Assembly (NCBI RefSeq): GCF_031143425.1
Contig: NC_090442.1
Location: 423,787,776-423,851,775 of the forward strand
Length of the DNA stretch: 64,000 nt
Source: Pleurodeles waltl
Taxonomy: Eukaryota; Chordata; Amphibia; Caudata; Salamandridae
Direction: 5' to 3'
Below are positions 20,907 through 29,984 of this stretch, piece by piece; positions within the stretch are counted from its first letter, which is position 1, and each line of letters starts with the position of its first letter. The position numbers were made by a program, and so were the translations under genes. The notes beneath the pieces were generated by a model, which was not told the DNA's origin, did not search any database, and was given only the letters and a program-made list of their open reading frames with translations.

Positions 20907-21215
20907 GTAATTATTAATTTACTTACCCATAATCTTCATTATTCTGAATACCTTTTTTTCATACCAATACTTACGACCCTCCTTCCCATCACCCAATTCA
21001 CACCCTGAATCCTCGTGTTGGCTTAGGGACATACAGGGAGTATTGTGGGCTTCATGACCGTCTATCCACCATACCGGTGGGAGGGGCTTGGAACGTATAG
21101 CTCTAAAACCTTCAATTGGTTCTAGCTAGGTCACATGGTGCCTGGGTAGAGGTTAAACACCTTACTTAAGTAAGTATTGGTATGAGAAAAAGGTATTCAG
21201 AGTAACAAAGTTTGC
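20907..21215 (+). mobile_element. DIRS element, right part (internal complementary region and right inverted repeat)
   Basis: Directly after the AGGAG duplication the interrupted DIRS resumes. Around 20935-20975 (TTCTGAATACC, ATACCAATACTTACGACC) it pairs with the outer right end near 21180-21215 (AAGTATTGGTATGAG, GGTATTCAGAGTAAC). About 21050-21190 is the reverse complement of 1500-1640. Inverted terminal repeats plus an internal complementary region are the DIRS signature. Outer end approximate. Confidence 0.72.
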
Positions 21216-22084
21216 CGGTAAGTAATTGAATCATTAACATATCACGGGGATTAACTACCACAAACTAAACAGCCCATCCCGAGACTTTGGAGTGCTTACT
21301 ATGACAGATAATTAAACACCCAAGGGTAGACCGCCCTTTATGTGCGTTGCCCAGTGCAATCATAGTTTTGTCTCAAAATGGCGTAATATTATTTTAAATT
21401 ATACGAAGGAACAAAGCTGAGGGGACAGCTATGACTTGTGGGTTGACCATAAATCCTGAATTTCTTTTTTATTGATTCCATGCAGTCAAACTACAAAACA
21501 ACAGCATACAAGCGACCTCCGTGGTTCTACCAGCTAGTAAATGTGACTAGCTTTTTGGACTTGACGTGTTCAGTTAGTACAGGTTTGGGGCAAAGACTTG
21601 TCCTTCTATGTCGTGTACACAATGGGTAGTGAAGCAAAACATCAATTATTTTATTATTTGATTGGTACATTTTTGTGTAGCACAGACTGTTAAAGTCTTA
21701 GTGCCCTCTTTTACCATATTTAGAGATCCCCGTTGGCCTGGTTGAGATCTCTGTGCCTTCAAAGGACCTGCTGCCACCCCACCCTGTCTGAAGGCACTCA
21801 AAGTTTATGAGCAGCCACTCACTAAAGTTTTTTATTTTACAAAACACATTCCTAAAGTGGCAGTTTGTTTTTGTTCAACAAAATGCTGATAACCCTGACA
21901 GCCTATGAGTTTTCTACCACGGTGTGTAGGTCATTTCTTTCTTATTTTTTCTATTCGGACCACCAGACTTTTCCTGGCAGGCCCAACAAGAAAAGAAGCA
22001 TTGGCAAAGGTAATAGGTCTCGCCTATGCAAGAGCTATTGGCTTTGCAAATATGTTTTAGCCATGTTGCACACCATTGTGGCTG
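21216..22084. other. Unassigned non-coding sequence
   Basis: AT-rich sequence without a supported gene, RNA or recognisable repeat. It ends where the GAGTG-type satellite begins. Confidence 0.4.
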
Positions 22085-22350
22085 CTATTCAGCATGGCTA
22101 AAAGTTAGGGGCGTAAAAGAGAGTGGTGTGGAGTGGAATGTTATAAAGTGGAGTAGAGCGGAGTGCGATGGAGTGGTGTAGGGTTGAGTGGAGTGGAGTG
22201 AAATGAAGTGCATTGTCATGGAGTGGAGTGTCATGCAGGTAGCAGAGTGCCATAGGGTGGAAGGGTGTTGAATGGAGGAGAGTTGAATGACTAAGCGTTT
22301 CAGAGTGAGTAGTGTCTTGGGATGGTGTAGAGCAGAGTGGAGTGGCAAAG
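22085..22350. repeat. GAGTG-type degenerate satellite, block 1
   Basis: Degenerate short repeats built from GTGGAGTG, GAGTGG and AGAGTG pentamer-like units, with CATGGAG and CATAG interruptions. The same pattern recurs at 23650-23828 and 35094-36100. Antisense Ser/Thr/His-rich frames in it are artefacts. Confidence 0.8.
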
Positions 22351-23640
22351 GGTGTCAAACAAGAAGGGTGCCCTGAAAATTTAGATAAAGGTGCGGGACA
22401 GGGACAATAATCAGAACAAAAAGAAAACAACCCACCTCCAGACAGGGTTTCCAAAATGGAATCCTTCCAAGATTTATAGCTACACGTCAAGCATTAGTAC
22501 TATAAATACCAGAGCAATGATATAAATGTATTATTTTTATTTATTCATATACAAAGTTATGTTCAATGTCATCATACATCATATTTCATTCAATAGTAGG
22601 ACCTAAAAAACATACTGCCTGCAAATTACACTCATACTAATCACTCTCACATCAGACTCACTGTAATTAAAACTATAAATAGACACTAGCAGGACAATTC
22701 TATTCATATGCCCCCACATAAAAACATTTTTTAACAAATAATAATAAATATATTGCACAGACATTATTTTCTGAATACGACTGTTTACACTTTTGTACAC
22801 AATCAGAATATTGTTACACTCCTGAGAATTGATTGTGGTTTGCTAAATCCGTCTTTATGTTAACCATCTTCAAAGTCCATAAATCAACTCAATACATTTT
22901 GTCCAGGATCCAAATAGGGTAATGGCTAATAATTTTGTCCAGCCAGAAATCGTGCAAACGCAGGTTTTGGTGCCACGTGACCAGCTGGTTACCCACCTTC
23001 TTCAGGGCACGTAACAAATCCACTGTATCTAGTTAATAATCCTATAAAGGCAGAATCTGGTCCTATCTTCAATAAGATCTATAAATCAAGAGAAATCAAT
23101 TGACTAATTGCTCGACCAATAACCTACAGTGGTGACTATATCGCCAATCCTACTAGTTAGAAAAGTGAACCCCTACATTCCTGTAAGGCATGCCACCAAC
23201 ACCAACATGCACCCAAATCGCGTGTGGTTTGACAACCAGAGAGGTTGAAGTGACTATAATTATTACATAATGACAGCCACAAACCACTTATGTTATATGT
23301 GGCCCTATTTCGTCATGCTGACTAAACCACAGTCTGTCCACCAACGAATATTCATAAAAAAAAGAGAAAGATGGCAATTAAGAAAAGACAAAAACCTAAA
23401 AGTGCTCTCCACGAAAGACATCCCCCGGAGTTTCATACTCGAAAAGAATGTTTGGGAGGGAAAGAAATCCATTCCCAAAAAGAGGGGTGGGGAGAGGTTC
23501 ACCTCTCAGTACCATATATGGTTAGATAACTTCAATAGTTGGCACATATTGCTCCCAGTAGAAAACCAGGAGCTCTGATAGTAGGATGAAAGTAATCGGG
23601 GAAAAGCAGACCAATCTTGCTAATTTTTACAGCACCACCA
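22351..23640. other. Unassigned block between two satellite segments
   Basis: About 1.3 kb of AT-rich sequence of different composition separates two satellite blocks. I found no terminal repeats, TSD or coding frame that would identify it. A 102-codon plus frame at 23270-23578 has no recognisable domain. It may be an old insertion into the satellite. Confidence 0.4.
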
Positions 23641-23644
23641 GTCT

Positions 23645-23828
23645 TCCTTCAGTGGCAAGGGTATTGCATAGAGTAGAGTAGATCTTCGTAGAGTGGAGTG
23701 GCATAAAGAGGAGAATTGCAGGAGAGTGGAATGTCATTGAGTGGAGTAGAGTATTGCAGAGTTGAGTGGCATAGAGTGGAATAGTAGAGTGGAGTGGCAT
23801 AGAGTGGAGTAAAATGAAGTAGTGTGCC
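23645..23828. repeat. GAGTG-type degenerate satellite, block 2
   Basis: Repeats such as AGAGTGGAGTGGCATAGAGT run directly up to the left LTR of the Gmr1-like element. The last five bases, GTGCC, are the TSD. Confidence 0.85.
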
Positions 23829-26801
23829 TGTAGGAGGCTGGACTGGCTTGTAGTGAGTACCAAGGGGTACTTGCACCTTGCACCAGGCCCAGTTATCCCT
23901 TATTAGTGTATAGGGTGTCTAGCAGCTTAGGCTGATAGATAATGGTAGCTTAGCAGAGCATCTTAGGCTGAACTAGGAGACGTGTGAAGCTACTACAGTA
24001 CCACCTAGTGTCATATGCACAATATCATAAGAAAACACAATACACAGTTATACTATGACAATATGCCAAAGTATCTTAGAGTGTACCCTCAGTGAGAGGA
24101 TAGGAAATATACACAAGATATATATACACAATAGCAAAAATATGCAGTATAGTCTTAGAAAACAGTGCAAACAATGTATAGTTACAATAGGATGCAATGG
24201 GGAAACATAGGGATAGGAGCAACACAAACCATATCCTCCAAAAGTGGAATGTGAACCACGAATGGACCCCAAACCTATGTGACCTTGTAGAGGGTCGCTG
24301 GGACTATTAGAAAATAGTGAGAGTTAGAAAAATAACCCTCCCCAAGACCCTGAAAAGTGAGTGCAAAGTGCACTAAAGTTCCCCTAAGGACAAAGAAGTC
24401 GTGTTAGAGGAATAATGCAGGAAAGACACAAACCAACAATGCAACAACTGTGGATTTCCAATCTAGGGTACCTGTGGAACAAGGGGACCAAGTCCAAAAG
24501 TCACAATCAAGTCGGAGATGGGCATATGCCCAGGAAATGCCAGCTGTGGGTGCAAAGAAGCTTCGACTGGACAGAAGAAGCTGAAGTTTCTGCAGGAACG
24601 AAAAGGGCTAGAGACTTTCCCTTTGGTGGACGGATTCCTCTTGCCGTGGAGAGTCGTACAGACGTATTTTCCCGCCGAAAGAACGCCAACATGCCTTGCT
24701 AGCTGCAAATCGTGCAGTTAGCGTTTTTGGACGCTGCTGTAGCCCTGGAGGGACCAGGAGGTCGCAAATTGGACCAGGAGAGAGAGGGGACGTCGAGCAA
24801 GACAAGGAGCCCTCTCAGCAGCAGGTAGCACCCGGAGAAGGCCAGAAACAGGCACTACAAGGATGCGTGAAACGGTGCTCACCCGAAGTTACACAAAGGA
24901 GTCCCACGTCGCCGGAGACCAACTTAGAAAGTCGTGCAATGCAGGTTAGAGTGCCGTGGACCCAGGCTTGGCTGTGCACAAAGGATTTCCACCGGAAGTG
25001 CACAGGGGCCGGAGTAGCTGCAAAAGTCGCGGTTCCCAGCAATGCAGCCCAGCGAGGTGAGGCAAGGACTTACCTCCACCAAACTTGGACTGAAGAGTCA
25101 CTGGACTGTGGGGGTCACTTGGACAGAGTCGCTGGATTCGAGGGACCTCGCTCGTCGTGCTGAGAGGAGACCCAAGGGACCGGTAATGCAGCTTTTTGGT
25201 GCCTGCGGTTGCAGGGGGAAGATTCCGTCGACCCACGGGAGATTTCTTCTGAGCTTCTGGTGCAGAGAGGAGGCAGACTACCCCCACAGCATGCACAAGC
25301 AGGAAAACAGTCGAGAAGGCGGCAGGATCAGCGTTACAGAGTTGCAGTAGTCGTCTTTGCTACTATGTTGCAGGTTTGCAGGCTTCCAGCGCGGTCAGCA
25401 GTCGATTCCTTGGCAGAAGGTGAAGAGAGAGATGCAGAGGAACTCGGATGAGCTCTTGCATTCATTATCTAAAGTTTCCCCAGAGACAGAGACCCTAAAT
25501 AGCCAGAAAAGAGGGTTTGGCTACCTAGGAGAGAGGATAGGCTACTAACACCTGAAGGAGCCTATCAGAAGGAGTCTCTGACGTCACCTGGTGGCACTGG
25601 CCACTCAGAGCAGTCCAGTGTGCCAGCAGCACCTCTGTTTCCAAGATGGCAGAGGTCTGGAGCACACTGGAGGAGCTCTGGACACCTCCCAGGGGAGGTG
25701 CAGGTCAGGGGAGTGGTCACTCCCCTTTCCTTTGTCCAGTTTCGCGCCAGAGCAGGGCTAAGGGGTCCCCTGAACCGGTGTAGACTGGCTTATGCAGAAT
25801 TGGGCACATCTGTGCCCAACAAAGCATTTCCAGAGGCTGGGGGAGGCTACTCCTCCCCTGCCTTCACACCATTTTCCAAAGGGAGAGGGTGTAACACCCT
25901 CTCTCAGAGGAAGTCCTTTGTTCTGCCATCCTGGGCCAGGCCTGGCTGGACCCCAGGAGGGCAGATGCCTGTCTGAGGGGTTGGCAGCAGCAGCAGCTGC
26001 AGTGAAACCCCAGGAAGGGCAGTTTGGCAGTACCAGGGTCTGTGCTACAGACCACTGGGATCATGGGATTGTGCCAACTATGCCAGGATGGCATAGAGGG
26101 GGCAATTCCATGATCATAGACATGTTACATGGCCATATTCGGAGTTACCATTGTGAAGCTACATATAGGTAGTGACCTATATGTAGTGCACGCGTGTAAT
26201 AGTGTCCCCGCACTCACAAAGTTCAGGGAATTGACTCTGAACAATGTGGGGGCACCTTGGCTAGTGCCAGGGTGCCCTCACACTAAGTAACTTTGCACCT
26301 AACCTTTACCAGGTAAAGGTTAGACATATAGGTGACTTATAAGTTACTTAAGTGCAGTGTAAAATGGCTGTGAAATAACGTGGACGTTATTTCACTCAGG
26401 CTGCAGTGGCAGGCCTGTGTAAGAATTGTCAGAGCTCCCTATAGGTGGCAAAAGAAATGCTGCAGCCCATAGGGATCTCCTGGAACCCCAATACCCTGGG
26501 TACCTCAGTACCATATACTAGGGAATTATAAGGGTGTTCCAGTAAGCCAATGTAAATTGGTCAAAATGGTCACTAGCCTGTTAGTGACAATTTGGAAAGA
26601 AATGAGAGAGCATAACCACTGAGGTTCTGATTAGCGGAGCCTCAGTGAGACAGTTAGTCACTACACAGGTAACACATTCAGGCACACTTATGAGCACTGG
26701 GGCCCTGGGTGACCAGGGTCCCAGTGACACATACAACTAAAACAACATATATACAGTGAAAAATGGGGGTAACATGCCAGGCAAGATGGTACTTTCCTAC
26801 A
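23829..26801 (-). repeat. LTR, left copy (3' LTR in element sense)
   Basis: 2973 bp, TG...CA. Relative to the other LTR it lacks 24 bp near 24054 and has a 6 bp expansion of an AGC run near 25990. The missing 24 bp include an AATAAA on the minus strand. Confidence 0.93.
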
Positions 26802-26820
26802 CAACCCCCCCCAAACGAAG
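26802..26820 (-). other. Putative polypurine tract
   Basis: Immediately upstream of the 3' LTR in minus sense lies a G-rich run (GTTTGGGGGGGGTTG), the expected position and composition of the plus-strand primer. Confidence 0.6.
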
Positions 26821-26830
26821 GACAATAAGA

Positions 26831-27241
26831 CTAGCCATGACCTGATGAGTCTTCATTGTCTAAGTGGAAATATCTGGAGAGTCCATCTGCATTGGAGTGG
26901 CTACTCCCAGGTCTATGTTCCACTGTATAGTCCATTCCCTGTAGGGATATGGACCACCTCAACAATTTAGGATTTTCACCTTTCATTTGTTTTAGCCAAA
27001 GTAGAGGTTTGTGGTCTGTCTGAACAATGAAGTGAGTGCCAAACAAGTATGGCCTCAACTTCTTCAGTGCCCAGACCACAGCAAAGGCCTCCCTCTCAAT
27101 GGCAGACCAACGCTTTTCTCTAGGGGTCAACCTCCTACTAATAAAAGCAACAGGTTGATCCTGGCCCTCAGAATTAAGTTGTGATAGGACTGCCCCTACT
27201 CCTAATTCAGATGCATCAGTTTGGACATAGAATTTTTTTAG
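26831..27241 (-). pseudogene. pol: RNase H domain of Gmr1-like pol, out of frame with the rest of pol
   Basis: This continues pol after a frame change in an A7 run (plus-strand T run at 27233-27239). It shows QTDASELGVGAVL, then AIEREAFAVVWALKKLRPYL and VQTDHKPLLWL, i.e. the acidic residues of RNase H, and ends GSSHSNADGLSR followed by an acidic tail and a stop at 26831. It would remove the RNA template during replication. The single-base break could be a real mutation or a sequencing error in the homopolymer. Confidence 0.8.
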
Positions 27242-29984
27242 AGTAACAAGGGCTTTTCAGGACAGGTGCAGAGCACATGGCCTGCTTCAGCTCCTCAAAA
27301 GCTTTCTGACAGTTTGCTGTCCATAATACCTTTTTAGGCATTTTCTTGGATGTGAGGTCATTAAGAGGGGCTGCAATGGAGCCATCGTTCTTAATGAACC
27401 TCCTGTAATACCCAGTGAGGCCTAGGAAGGCTCTCACCTGAGTCTGAGTGGTAGGGGGAACCCAATCAATAATTGTTTGGATTTTCCCCTGAAGTGGTGC
27501 AATCTGTTCCCCACCAACAAGGTGTCCCAGATAAACCACCTTACCCTGCCCTATCTGGCACTTTGAAGCCTTGATAGTGAAGCCTGCCTTTTGCAGGGCC
27601 TCCAAAACTTTCCATAGGTGGACCAGGTGATCATCCCAGCTGGAGCTAAAGACAGCTATATCGTCCAAATATGCTGCACTGAAAGCTTCCAGCCCTTGCA
27701 GGACTGTGTTCACCAACCTCTGAAAAGTGGCAGGTGCATTTTTCAAACCAAAAGGCATTACAGTAAACTGGTAATGTCCTCCAATGGTTGAAAATGCAGT
27801 CTTAGGTTTAGCATCTTCTGACAATTTGATCTGCCAATACCCTGCAGTCAAGTCAAAAGTGCTTAGATACTTGGCAGATGCCAGTGTATCTATGAGCTCA
27901 TCTGCCCTGGGTATAGGGTGAGCATCAGTTTTGGTTACCAAGTTGAGACCTCTATAGTCTACACAAAACCGCATTTCCTTCTTTCCATCTTTGGAATGGG
28001 GTTTTGGTACCAGTACCACAGGAGAAGCCCATGGACTGTCAGAGTGTTCAACCACTCCTAGTTCTAACATTTTCTGGACCTCTTGCTTTATGCAGTCCCT
28101 GACATGGTCAGGCTGCCTATAGATCTTACTTTTGACAGGCAAGCTGTCTCCAGTATCTATAGTGTGCTCACACCAAGAAGTGGTACCTGGCACAGTAGAG
28201 AAGAGTTCAGAGAATTGATCTAGGAGATTTATGCAATTGTCTTTCTGCTCAGCAGTAAGACAGTCAGCCAAAACTACACCTTCCACAAGAGCATCTTGTT
28301 CTGTGGAAGAGAAGAGATCAGGTAGAGGATCACTGTCTTCTTCCTGTCCCTCATCTGTTGCCATGAGCAGGGTGAGATCAGCCCTGTCATAGTAGGGTTT
28401 CAGGCGGTTGACATGGAGCACCCTAAGGGGACTCCTGGCAGTGCCTAAGTCAACTAAATAGGTGACTTCTCCCTTCTTTTCAACAATTGTGTGGGGTCCA
28501 CTCCATTTATCTTGGAGTGCTCTTGGGGCCACAGGCTCCAAGACCCACACTTTCTGCCCTGGTTGGTACTGAACCAAAACAGCCTTCTGATCATGCCATT
28601 GCTTCTGGAGCTCTTGGCTGGCCTGAAGGTTTTTACTGGCCTTTTTCATGTACTCAGCCATTCTTGATCTGAGGCCAAGTACATAATCCACAATATCCTG
28701 CTTAGGAGCTTTTAAAGGTTGTTCCCAACCCTCCTTTACAAGTGTGAGTGGACCCCTAACAGGGTGTCCAAAAAGAAGTTCAAAGGGGCTGAAGCCCACT
28801 CCTTTCTGGGGTACCTCCCTGTAGGCAAAAAGGAGGCATGGTAGAAGGATATCCCATCTCCTGCGGAGTTTTTCAGGGAGACCCATAATCATGCCTTTGA
28901 GAGTTTTATTAAATCTCTCCACCAGTCCATTTGTTTGTGGATGATAGGGTGTTGTGAACTTGTACGTTACACCACACTCCTTCCACATGGCCTTTAAGTA
29001 TGCAGACATGAAATTGCTTCCCCTGTCTGATACTACTTCCTTTGGGAAGCCCACCCTGGAAAATATTCCCAGGAGGGCCTTTGCCACTGCAGGTGCTGTA
29101 GTGGTCCTTAAAGGAATAGCTTCAGGATATCTTGTGGCATGGTCCACTACCACTAAGATGAATCTATTGCCTGAAGCAGTAGGAGGGTCAAGGGGGCCAA
29201 CTATGTCAACCCCTACCCTTTCAAAGGGAACCCCAACCACAGGCAGTGGAATAAGGGGTGCCTTTGGGGTGCCACCTGTCTTGCCACTGGCTTGACAGGT
29301 TTCACAGGACTTACAAAATTCCTTTGTCTCCTCAGACATTCTAGGCCAATGAAACAGGGGAACAAGCCTGTCCCAAGTTTTCATTTGTCCTAGATGCCCA
29401 GCTAGGGGAATGTCATGTGCCAGGGTTAGGAGGAACTTTCTGTACTCCTGAGGAATCACTAATCTCCTGGCAGCTCCAGGTTTAGGATCCCTATGCTCAG
29501 TGTACAAGAGGTTGTCCTCCCAGTAAACTCTGTGAGAGTCACTGACATCCCCATTAGCCTGTTTGACAGCTTGCTGTCTGAGACCCTCTAATGTGGGACA
29601 GGTTTGCTGTGCCACACTCAGCTCCTCTCTGGCAGGCCCCCCTTCACCCAAAAGCTCAGCAGTGTCTGCTTCCAGCTCCTCTGGTGTAGGTTCTGCACAG
29701 GGAGGGAATTCTTCTTCCTCAGAAGTAGAATCCACTGTAGAGGAAGGGATAGTAGGAAGTGGTTTGCTTCTACTAGCCCTAGCTTTAGGGAGCACTTGGT
29801 CCATTGTTCCAGGATCCAAGCTTCCCTGTCCTTTTTGCTTTTTGGCCTGAGCCCTTGTCAAAGTAAAAATATGCCCTGGGATGCCCAGCATTGCTGCATG
29901 GGCCTCCAACTCCACATCTGACCAAGCTGATGTCTCCAAATCATTCCCTAATAGACAGTCTACAGGTAAATCTGAAGCTACCAC
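27216..29984 (-). CDS. pol: Gmr1-like pol: protease end, integrase, reverse transcriptase
   Basis: A 922-codon frame. It opens with the protease C-terminus (PVDCLLGNDLE), followed by an acidic linker. The integrase zinc finger uses H190, H197, C227 and C230. The integrase core has D260, D320 and E356, spaced D-59-D-35-E, and a GPHTIVEKKGEVTYLVDL module follows near 496-513. Reverse transcriptase comes after it: VDYRGLNLVTK near 676, MPFGLKNAPATFQRLV near 743 and the catalytic YLDD at 772-775, then a thumb/connection region. Integrase therefore precedes reverse transcriptase. The listed start is a GTG; in life this is part of one polyprotein with gag, entered across the G8 run near 30005-30012. 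The frame ends at the A7 run, and RNase H continues in another frame. Confidence 0.9.
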   Translation of the reverse strand: MVASDLPVDCLLGNDLETSAWSDVELEAHAAMLGIPGHIFTLTRAQAKKQKGQGSLDPGTMDQVLPKARASRSKPLPTIPSSTVDSTSEEEEFPPCAEPTPEELEADTAELLGEGGPAREELSVAQQTCPTLEGLRQQAVKQANGDVSDSHRVYWEDNLLYTEHRDPKPGAARRLVIPQEYRKFLLTLAHDIPLAGHLGQMKTWDRLVPLFHWPRMSEETKEFCKSCETCQASGKTGGTPKAPLIPLPVVGVPFERVGVDIVGPLDPPTASGNRFILVVVDHATRYPEAIPLRTTTAPAVAKALLGIFSRVGFPKEVVSDRGSNFMSAYLKAMWKECGVTYKFTTPYHPQTNGLVERFNKTLKGMIMGLPEKLRRRWDILLPCLLFAYREVPQKGVGFSPFELLFGHPVRGPLTLVKEGWEQPLKAPKQDIVDYVLGLRSRMAEYMKKASKNLQASQELQKQWHDQKAVLVQYQPGQKVWVLEPVAPRALQDKWSGPHTIVEKKGEVTYLVDLGTARSPLRVLHVNRLKPYYDRADLTLLMATDEGQEEDSDPLPDLFSSTEQDALVEGVVLADCLTAEQKDNCINLLDQFSELFSTVPGTTSWCEHTIDTGDSLPVKSKIYRQPDHVRDCIKQEVQKMLELGVVEHSDSPWASPVVLVPKPHSKDGKKEMRFCVDYRGLNLVTKTDAHPIPRADELIDTLASAKYLSTFDLTAGYWQIKLSEDAKPKTAFSTIGGHYQFTVMPFGLKNAPATFQRLVNTVLQGLEAFSAAYLDDIAVFSSSWDDHLVHLWKVLEALQKAGFTIKASKCQIGQGKVVYLGHLVGGEQIAPLQGKIQTIIDWVPPTTQTQVRAFLGLTGYYRRFIKNDGSIAAPLNDLTSKKMPKKVLWTANCQKAFEELKQAMCSAPVLKSPCYSKKILCPN

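Noticed and set aside
23270..23578. 102-codon plus frame
   Set aside because: Lys-rich, no recognisable domain, no supporting signals in AT-rich sequence; chance cannot be excluded.
24415..25976. Several open frames of 80-155 codons duplicated at 32712-34274
   Set aside because: They are in the gypsy LTRs, are present in both copies with frame differences, and show no domain.
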